NCBI GenBank assembly: GCA_016209155.1
Contig: JACQWU010000309.1
Location: 1 to 5,911 of the forward strand
Direction of reading: 5' to 3'
Origin: Candidatus Desantisiibacteriota bacterium
GTDB taxonomy: Bacteria > JACRDZ01
DNA: 5,911 nucleotides
The notes beneath the pieces are model-generated. The model had not been told where the DNA came from. It worked only from the letters and a program-made list of their open reading frames with translations, and did no database searches. The first letter of the stretch is position 1. Each line of letters begins with the position of its first letter. This document shows positions 1 through 4,408 of the stretch, piece after piece. The translations under genes were made by a program, and so were the position numbers.

Positions 1-230
1 AATCCCTGTATAGTTCCGACAGATTCTTCGATTTTTGTAGTTATATTTGTTTCAACATCAACAGCACCCGCACCCGGATAGGTTGTGATAACTGAAATTG
101 CCGGTATTTCCAATTTCGGCATTAAATCTATCCCAAGCATGGAATAGGACACTGCCCCTAATACTATAATGGCAAGAAAAATCATTATTGTTGTAACCGG
201 ATTTTTAACACTAAATTCAGGTAAACGCAT
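1..230 (-). CDS. RND-family multidrug efflux permease, N-terminal part (partial)
   Basis: This is the inner-membrane pump of a tripartite efflux system, which in this family uses the proton gradient to export drugs or other toxic compounds. Only the first 76 residues are present; the gene runs off the left edge, while the family is usually about 1000 residues or more. The start is the ATG at 228-230, preceded by GGAGG at 235-239 with a four-base gap. Seen in the translation are a short cytoplasmic start (MRLPEFSVKNPVTT), a first membrane helix at about residues 13-30 (IMIFLAIIVLGAVSYSML), then GIDLMPKLEIPAISVITTYP and a PGAGAVDVETNITTKIEE stretch ending in GTIQG. This order (short start, helix 1, D-x-x-P-x-x-x-x-P, YPGA..DVE, IEE..) is typical of the HAE1/AcrB branch. 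It follows the adaptor gene in the same direction but after 222 bases of repeats. The substrate cannot be told from this part. Confidence 0.93.
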   Translation of the reverse strand, partial: MRLPEFSVKNPVTTIMIFLAIIVLGAVSYSMLGIDLMPKLEIPAISVITTYPGAGAVDVETNITTKIEESVGTIQG

Positions 231-234
231 AAAA

Positions 235-239
235 CCTCC
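235..239 (-). promoter_or_regulatory. Shine-Dalgarno site of the RND pump gene
   Basis: GGAGG on the minus strand, four bases before the ATG at 228-230. It is a strong site lying just outside the repeat element, so the pump gene has its own ribosome entry site despite its distance from the adaptor gene. Confidence 0.8.
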
Positions 240-252
240 GCTAAAAAGATAG

Positions 253-280
253 CAATGAGCAATGAGCAACTAGTGATGAG
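253..280. repeat. Short inverted heptamer array (4 units)
   Basis: On the plus strand the units read CAATGAG, CAATGAG, CAACTAG (degenerate) and TGATGAG. These are reverse complements of the CTCATTG and CTCATCA units of the larger array, so the two arrays face each other across a spacer of about 90 bases. Confidence 0.85.
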
Positions 281-307
281 TTATAAAAGATTCAGATTTC
301 TGCTTTT

Positions 308-361
308 TCGTCCCTCGTCCTATCGTCCTAATGAGCAAAGCGAATGGTCGTCCATCATCCT
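308..361. repeat. Second heptamer family (TCGTCCN) in the loop
   Basis: Units are TCGTCCC (308-314), TCGTCCT (315-321), TCGTCCT (323-329, after one extra base), TCGTCCA (348-354) and a variant TCATCCT (355-361). A stretch starting AATGAGC at 330-336 and ending GCGAATGG interrupts them and resembles the flanking array units. The same seven-base period as the outer arrays suggests a common origin by slippage or by a shared amplification process. Confidence 0.65.
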
Positions 362-369
362 TCTTGTTA

Positions 370-446
370 CTCATTGCTCATCACTCATCACTCATTGCTC
401 ATTGCTCATCACTCATTGCTCATTGCTCATCACTCATCACTCATTG
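370..446. repeat. Tandem array of 11 perfect heptamers
   Basis: Eleven contiguous 7-base units, each exactly CTCATTG (call it G) or CTCATCA (call it A), in the order G A A G G A G G A A G. The two unit types differ only in their last two bases. The first four units repeat as the last four, which fits duplication of a 49-base block. Seven-base tandem repeats between genes are known in cyanobacteria (STRR sequences); whether this array is related cannot be told here. It is transcribed in the antisense (TGAGCAA/TGAGTGA type) sense as part of the efflux operon if the operon reads through. Confidence 0.95.
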
Positions 447-452
447 CTAAAT

Positions 453-1892
453 TTATTCCATCACTCTTACTTTCATCCCGTCTTTACAATACTCTTTCCC
501 AACCAGGATGATATTATCATCTTCACTCACACCTTCAAGTATTTCAACTTTTTCATCTTGAGATAATCCAATCTTGACATTACTTAAAACCGCTGTTTCA
601 TTTTTAATTAAAAAAAGTTGATATTTATTATCGCTTGTTATAAGTGCATCTCTTGGAATAAAAAGAGTATTATCTTTTTTACCGGTATTAATTATAAGTC
701 TTCCGAACATACCGGGTTTTAGGAGATTATCTTTATTGATAATTTTTATTTCAATTCCGCAAGTACGTGAATTAGCATTGAGCACAGGATTGATGTGGTT
801 TATTTTACCTGTAAAAATTTTATCCGGATACGCATCGAATATTAATTCTGATAGGAGCCCTATTTTAATTTTAGATATTTCATTTTCAGGTATTTCAGTT
901 TTAAATTTTAAAGGGTCTAATTTTGAAATAAAAAATACCGGTATCCCTGGAGAAACCATTTCACCGGCATTGACAGTCTTTATTATTATGACTCCGCTCA
1001 TTGGTGATATGATTTTTGTATTTTCAAATGCAGTTTGAAGTAATTCAACAGCAAGCTTTAACTGTTCTATATGAATTTCCAGATTTTTTAAATCTTCCTC
1101 AAGAATAGTTTTTTCCTGTTTTGATATTTCAACCATTTCAATTGCAACCTGTGATGCATTGAGATTAGCCTCTGCTATAGCTTTATCCTCATCACGGGCG
1201 CCGGTCTCAACTAAATTCAGCATTTCTTTTGAAAGTTTTAATCTTGATTCAGCAAGATCGTATTGCATTTTGGCAATTTCAAGCTGCGGTTTAGGGATAG
1301 ACCCTGATTTATATAATTTCTCCAAACGATCATTACTGATTTTAGCATTATCTAAAGTTATCTCTGCCTGCTCAACTCCCAGCTTAGCCTGCTCTTTTTC
1401 TTCCTGTCTTGAACCTGCTTTTACTTTAGTAACCACTGCTTTTTGAACTTCAACTCCGGCTTGTGACTGCTTAAGCATAACAGCAATTTTATCATCCAGA
1501 AGCTTTATCCCCAGGCGGGCTTTATTTATTAAATTATCTGTGGATTTTATATTCATATCCGCCTGCTTAATTTGTATATTTATTTCAATATCTTCAATTT
1601 GAAACAGAAGGTCGCCGGCTTTTACATAATCACCCTCTTCGAAAAACACTTTTGTTATTCTTCCGGGTATTTTTGAACTTACTTTCACATCATCCCATGC
1701 TTCTAAACTTCCGGTGAGCTGCAGCTTTTGTTCAATCGTACCGTATTTTGCCGAAATTATTTTTACCAGAAGAGTGTTAGCCTGCTGTTCTACTTGTGTT
1801 GCGGCAGCCTGCTGCGGAGCATCCTTTTTATTACCGCATGATGTATTTAAAAACATTATAATTAATACTAAAAAAATAATTTTATTTTTCAT
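453..1892 (-). CDS. Periplasmic adaptor (membrane-fusion) lipoprotein of an efflux pump
   Basis: This 479-residue protein should bridge the inner-membrane pump and the outer-membrane channel. The ATG at 1890-1892 has AAGGGG at 1898-1903. Residues 1-18 are a hydrophobic signal followed by Cys19 (FLNTSC-GN), a relaxed lipobox, so it is probably a lipoprotein. Residues 60-105 form the first half of the barrel-sandwich/lipoyl domain (KIPGRITKVFFEEGDYVKAG). Residues 105-290 are a very long alpha-helical hairpin whose tip is near 189-204 (RLEKLYKSGSIPKPQLE). Residues 295-322 close the lipoyl domain (ISPMSGVIIIKTVNAGEMV), and beta-barrel and membrane-proximal domains follow to the end (LLKPGMFGRLIINTG, FIPRDALI). 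The hairpin carries AGSR..EE (159-165) and TGAR.ED (230-236) motifs as in YbhG/HlyD-type adaptors. It lies 27 bases after the channel gene, in the same operon. HlyD/RND adaptor family membership is firm; the substrate is unknown. Confidence 0.94.
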   Translation of the reverse strand: MKNKIIFLVLIIMFLNTSCGNKKDAPQQAAATQVEQQANTLLVKIISAKYGTIEQKLQLTGSLEAWDDVKVSSKIPGRITKVFFEEGDYVKAGDLLFQIEDIEINIQIKQADMNIKSTDNLINKARLGIKLLDDKIAVMLKQSQAGVEVQKAVVTKVKAGSRQEEKEQAKLGVEQAEITLDNAKISNDRLEKLYKSGSIPKPQLEIAKMQYDLAESRLKLSKEMLNLVETGARDEDKAIAEANLNASQVAIEMVEISKQEKTILEEDLKNLEIHIEQLKLAVELLQTAFENTKIISPMSGVIIIKTVNAGEMVSPGIPVFFISKLDPLKFKTEIPENEISKIKIGLLSELIFDAYPDKIFTGKINHINPVLNANSRTCGIEIKIINKDNLLKPGMFGRLIINTGKKDNTLFIPRDALITSDNKYQLFLIKNETAVLSNVKIGLSQDEKVEILEGVSEDDNIILVGKEYCKDGMKVRVME

Positions 1893-1919
1893 AATATCCC
1901 CTTATGCTTTTAATCATTG

Positions 1920-3206
1920 TTACCACTCAAAATTTCCCATTGCTTTTTTTAAGTCCGCTAATGCTAATTGATAATCATAAAGAGCGCTATAATAATTAAT
2001 GTTTGCAGTAATGAGCATTGAATGCGCATTTAAAACTTCTGTATTTGTAATGAGATTTTCCTTATATTTATCTTCCGTCATTCTATAATTTTCTTTGGCC
2101 TGTATAATGGTCAGTTTGAATGTTTCTATTACCTTACTTATTGATTCAGCATTTAAGTATGCCTGTTTTACCTGAAGTGAAATCCGATCTTTAAGCTCAA
2201 AAAGCTGCAGCTGGTTTTGCTCTATAATGGATTCCTCCTGATAAATTTTGTGTTTTGTTTTGTCATGATCCCAGATAGGGAAACTGGCATTTAGAGCGAT
2301 ATTCCACATGTTATTTTTTGTCATTCCACCGTCATCAATGTTATAAGCGCCGATTAAAGATACTTTTAATTTATTTTCAGTCGCGGTAAGGTCTTTTTTA
2401 GATTTTTCAATTTGTATCGCAAGATTTACTGCTTTTATTTCCATTCGATTATTATAAGCATTTGACAGGCATTCTTCATACTTCATTGAAAACCCCGGAT
2501 GTTCTTTATAATCCATAAGAACAATAGAACTATCCATTTCCCTTCCTAAAAGTTGATTAAAAGAAGTTTCGGAAATTCTAATGGAATTTTTCGCTTTAAG
2601 CAAAATCTGCTGTGCTTCTGCAATTTTTACCTGAATAGAAAGCAAATCATTTTTAGTTGTCATTTCTAACGCGAAAAGATCATTAATTGTTTTTTCATGC
2701 GCTTTTAAAAGAGAAATAGATTCATTTGCAATATCATAAAATTTGTACGCTTTTAAAACATTAAAATAATTTTGATATACAGCATAAATGATATCCAACT
2801 GTGTGATTTTTGAATTGAGTTCATTATATTCAAGCCCCAATTCGGAAATTTTTGCACCTATCTTCGTTGCTCCGGAAGTATATAAAGGATATATAACCTG
2901 AAGTTTAGTATTGTAAACATTGGCATCACCTGTTTTACTGCCCTGTGTAGGTGCTTTTTCAAGTCTGGTATATAAAAAACTTGAGATTACACTAGGATAA
3001 AATAGAGTTTTAACTTCTTCTACTTTTTCACGGGCTTCAATAATTTTTTGCTCATCAATTGCGGTTTTGCGGCTGTTTTTTGTTGCCATATCTATACAAA
3101 CGGCAATATTATATTCAGATATTTTTGGCAGTTCTTCTGCTCCTGTTAATGAAAAAGGTAAAAAAAGAAATAGATATAAAAATATCATTTTAACTTTTTG
3201 TTTCAT
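1920..3206 (-). CDS. TolC-family outer-membrane efflux protein
   Basis: This 428-residue protein should form the outer-membrane channel and periplasmic alpha-helical tunnel of the exporter. The ATG at 3204-3206 has AGGAG at 3214-3218 with seven bases between; a longer frame exists upstream but would overlap the regulator gene. Residues 1-23 look like a Sec signal peptide (basic start, MIFLYLFLFLPFSL, then TGA before EE). The mature part has the two repeated OEP halves of the family. The first, about 30-225, contains YPSVISSF, then VIYPLYTSGATKIGAKISEL, then a helix pair ending SFNQLLGRE. The second, about 245-425, contains ALNASFPIWD at 304-313, then long amphipathic helices, then LITNTEVLNAHSMLITAN and YDYQLALADLKKAMG. 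Length is normal for the family. It starts 13 bases after the TetR stop, so the two genes are co-transcribed. Confidence 0.93.
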   Translation of the reverse strand: MKQKVKMIFLYLFLFLPFSLTGAEELPKISEYNIAVCIDMATKNSRKTAIDEQKIIEAREKVEEVKTLFYPSVISSFLYTRLEKAPTQGSKTGDANVYNTKLQVIYPLYTSGATKIGAKISELGLEYNELNSKITQLDIIYAVYQNYFNVLKAYKFYDIANESISLLKAHEKTINDLFALEMTTKNDLLSIQVKIAEAQQILLKAKNSIRISETSFNQLLGREMDSSIVLMDYKEHPGFSMKYEECLSNAYNNRMEIKAVNLAIQIEKSKKDLTATENKLKVSLIGAYNIDDGGMTKNNMWNIALNASFPIWDHDKTKHKIYQEESIIEQNQLQLFELKDRISLQVKQAYLNAESISKVIETFKLTIIQAKENYRMTEDKYKENLITNTEVLNAHSMLITANINYYSALYDYQLALADLKKAMGNFEW

Positions 3207-3213
3207 AATTAAA

Positions 3214-3218
3214 CTCCT
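3214..3218 (-). promoter_or_regulatory. Shine-Dalgarno site deciding the TolC start
   Basis: AGGAG on the minus strand, seven bases before the ATG at 3204-3206. It lies in the 13-base gap after the regulator's stop codon and selects this start over any codon in the 31-residue in-frame extension inside the regulator gene. Confidence 0.85.
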
Positions 3219-3219
3219 A

Positions 3220-3810
3220 TCATTTTTTAAAAATACCTGAAGAAATAATTTCCACAATAATTGGAAGCTCTTGAGAAAGAGGATATGATTTAGTACCACT
3301 GCATATCCATTTCCATATTAGAGAGTCAATAAAACCAAATAAGGCATAGGTTAAACTCCCGGCATTCAATGATTTTATTTCACCTTTATTAATACCTTCC
3401 TGAATAAAGGGTTTAAATAAATCAACCTGTTTCCTGCGATGCAGAAGAAAAGCTTCTTTACCAAATTCACTTTTTTCATGTATAAGTATTTGATAAAAAT
3501 TTTTATTTTTTTCAAAATATTTTAGATATGCGCATACTCCTGCTTCAAGACGTTTATGTGTGCCCTGCTGTTTTGATATTTCCTTAAAAACAGCAACTTT
3601 TAATTCATCCACTTTATATTCTATTAAGGCTAAAAATAAATCTTTTTTATTTTTAAAATATCTGTAAATTGTTCCTTTCCCAATTCCGGCTTTTATAGCT
3701 ATCTCTTCTATTACTGTATTATGATAACCTCGAGAAGAAAATATTTCGAGCCCTGCATTTAAAATCGCATTATATTTTTGTTCTTTTTTTTCTTTAATAA
3801 GTATACGCAC
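3220..3810 (-). CDS. TetR/AcrR-family transcriptional repressor
   Basis: This 196-residue protein is probably the local repressor of the efflux operon. The start is GTG (3808-3810) with AGAGG at 3820-3824, nine bases upstream; I see no nearby in-frame ATG. Residues 13-63 are a typical TetR N-terminal DNA-binding domain: ILNAGLEIFSSRGYHNTVIEEIA (first helices), then KAGIGKGTIYRYFKNKKDLF, which holds the recognition helix (GTIYRYF). Residues 64-196 form the helical ligand-binding and dimerisation part, which is variable in the family (YFEKNKNFYQILIHE; LTYALFGFIDSLIWKW). It is the first gene of the operon, 13 bases before the TolC-type gene, and a palindrome overlaps its promoter, which suggests autoregulation. 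Family and role as efflux regulator are well supported; the inducer is unknown. Confidence 0.93.
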   Translation of the reverse strand: MRILIKEKKEQKYNAILNAGLEIFSSRGYHNTVIEEIAIKAGIGKGTIYRYFKNKKDLFLALIEYKVDELKVAVFKEISKQQGTHKRLEAGVCAYLKYFEKNKNFYQILIHEKSEFGKEAFLLHRRKQVDLFKPFIQEGINKGEIKSLNAGSLTYALFGFIDSLIWKWICSGTKSYPLSQELPIIVEIISSGIFKK

Positions 3811-3828
3811 CGATTTTTTCCTCTAAAG

Positions 3829-3844
3829 CTGACTAATCAGTCAG
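3829..3844. promoter_or_regulatory. Palindromic operator, probably bound by the TetR protein
   Basis: CTGACTAATCAGTCAG has perfect 6-base arms (CTGACT/AGTCAG) around AATC. It lies between the promoter's -10 box and the regulator's start, at or just after the expected transcription start near 3845. TetR dimers commonly bind such short palindromes next to their own genes, so binding here would block transcription of the whole operon. The palindrome is seen; the binding is inferred. Confidence 0.75.
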
Positions 3845-3851
3845 TTTTAAT

Positions 3852-3880
3852 AAAATATACTAACATGAAAAGAATGTCAA
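3852..3880 (-). promoter_or_regulatory. Sigma-70-type promoter of the efflux operon
   Basis: On the minus strand a perfect TTGACA (3875-3880) is followed after 17 bases by TATTTT (3852-3857, four of six matches to TATAAT). An overlapping TATATT would give a 15-base spacer. The expected start is near 3845, leaving a leader of about 35 bases before the GTG. No other comparable promoter is seen before the channel or adaptor genes, so this one probably serves all four genes. Confidence 0.7.
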
Positions 3881-3918
3881 GTTTTTTTATCCGTGATCAG
3901 TAATTCCCGATGAATTAA

Positions 3919-3955
3919 AATCCAGATCTTAAAACAATGGTTTAAATACTGGATT
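3919..3955. repeat. Imperfect inverted repeat (hairpin) upstream of the efflux promoter
   Basis: Perfect 7-base arms AATCCAG (3919-3925) and CTGGATT (3949-3955) enclose an inner pair, TTAAAAC against GTTTAA with one bulged A, around an AATG loop. It lies about 40-75 bases upstream of the -35 box. It could be an activator site, the end of an old element or chance; there is no T-tract to make it a terminator. Confidence 0.45.
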
Positions 3956-4005
3956 CCCATCTCCAATCTCTTACGAAAAGAATGTAATTATCTATCATTA
4001 TTCTA

Positions 4006-4014
4006 TGATATAAT
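4006..4014 (+). promoter_or_regulatory. Possible extended -10 promoter box facing the TPR remnant
   Basis: TGATATAAT is a perfect extended -10 motif on the plus strand, but the expected -35 position (about 3986-3991, AATTAT) is poor. It points into the TPR remnant, which has no good start codon. In sequence this AT-rich the match may be chance. Confidence 0.2.
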
Positions 4015-4016
4015 AG

Positions 4017-4238
4017 AAACTGGCGCCTGCTTATTTGCTTCTCAGCATATGTTATCTCGAAAAAGGAATTAAAAATAATAATACTTTATTGGATGATGTA
4101 ATAAAAGAATTAAATATTTACATTTCTTTAAAATCAGATGATGGACGCGGATATTTATTTAAAGGTATCTTATATCAAAATAGAGAAAAAAATGCGAAAG
4201 CTATCCGGTTATATGAAAAAGCTATTCAATGCTTCGGG
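4017..4238 (+). pseudogene. TPR-repeat protein gene remnant
   Basis: The frame opens right after a TAG stop (4014-4016) and reads KLAPAYLLLSICYLEKG, a helix resembling TPR helix A, then a charged linker, then GRGYLFKGILYQNREKNAKA with IRLYEKAIQ, a good TPR unit (small residues at the helix contacts, final A-I). TPR motifs are protein-interaction helix pairs. About 70 residues remain and there is no ATG or ribosome site: the only in-frame start candidate is a TTG at 4035-4037 with no Shine-Dalgarno. After about 4238 the same frame continues to 4364 but is antisense to a different gene's remains, so the true TPR sequence ends there. It is probably an internal piece of a larger TPR gene cut at both ends. 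Confidence 0.6.
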
Positions 4239-4357
4239 CAGCCGCCCCTTTTTAATTCTTCGGCAACTTTTTCCCCCAGACTCTGCATCGCAGCTGCCAT
4301 AGCCGCCACTCTGTCTTCATCAACATTTGAAGGTAAAGCAGACGCAAGTTTATTTGT
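4226..4357 (-). pseudogene. Roadblock/LC7-domain protein gene remnant
   Basis: Between TGA stops at 4358-4360 and 4226-4228 this frame reads TNKLASALPSNVDEDR then VAAMAAAMQSLGEKVAEELKRGG. This matches the middle of the Roadblock/LC7 domain (pattern ..IASALP..VDE...AAM.AA...LGE..AEEL..G), found in bacteria in MglB-like regulators of small GTPases. The N-terminal strand and helix and the C-terminal strands of the roughly 100-residue domain are missing and no start codon is present, so it cannot be functional as it stands. Its GC content is visibly higher than its surroundings. It reads in the same direction as the PBP2 gene and ends against the TPR remnant on the other strand. The domain assignment is by eye. 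Confidence 0.6.
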
Positions 4358-4408
4358 TCATTAAGTATAATCAAAATAAAACAATATTGTTAAGTTTTTA
4401 AATTAGCA

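Larger units (their letters stand above)
250..449. repeat. Intergenic heptamer-repeat element with inverted ends
   Basis: This roughly 200-base element fills almost all of the adaptor-pump gap. Its ends are a perfect 10-base inverted pair, TAGCAATGAG (250-259) and CTCATTGCTA (440-449). Inside are a short heptamer array in one orientation (253-280), a middle section with a different heptamer (308-361), and an eleven-unit array in the opposite orientation (370-446). The 16 bases at 251-266 are a perfect reverse complement of 391-406 and also of 412-427, so DNA or RNA could fold into alternative long hairpins. I see no clear target-site duplication and no protein, so calling it a mobile (MITE-like) element would be inference. 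It lies three bases after the adaptor stop codon and about 20 bases before the pump start. Confidence 0.85.
3881..4408. other. Gene-poor spacer with remnants
   Basis: No intact gene is supported in this stretch. The part next to the promoter (3881-4016) is AT-rich and holds an imperfect hairpin (3919-3955). The middle (about 4017-4360) holds a TPR-gene remnant on the plus strand and a Roadblock/LC7-gene remnant on the minus strand, with a local rise in GC in the latter. The last 45 bases before the PBP2 stop hold only a small AT palindrome, AACAATATTGTT (4380-4391), too weak to call a terminator. Confidence 0.7.

Noticed and set aside
280-308. Minus-strand promoter (TATAAC box) for a separate pump transcript
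   Set aside because: No acceptable -35 box (AAAAAG at the right distance), so it is not supported.
370-446. Repeat array as a CRISPR
   Set aside because: The units are 7 bases with no unique spacers, so it is a simple tandem repeat.
255-566. Open frame of 103 codons on the plus strand across the heptamer array
   Set aside because: Its reading is set by the repeat (THCSLLITHC-like) and it runs antisense into the adaptor gene; no ribosome site or family resemblance.
736-1971. Several plus-strand open frames across the adaptor gene
   Set aside because: They are antisense to a well-supported gene and show no family resemblance or ribosome sites.
3207-3299. Longer N-terminus for the TolC-type gene
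   Set aside because: It would overlap the regulator gene, and the signal peptide and AGGAG site both point to the ATG at 3204-3206.
4236-4253. GGGC-AGCC-GCCC followed by T's as a plus-strand terminator
   Set aside because: The stem is only four base pairs, the T-run is separated and short, and the sequence is explained as coding remains of the Roadblock fragment.
4035-4364. A 109-residue plus-strand gene
   Set aside because: Only the first two thirds resemble TPR repeats; the rest is antisense to a Roadblock fragment, and the start is a TTG without a ribosome site.
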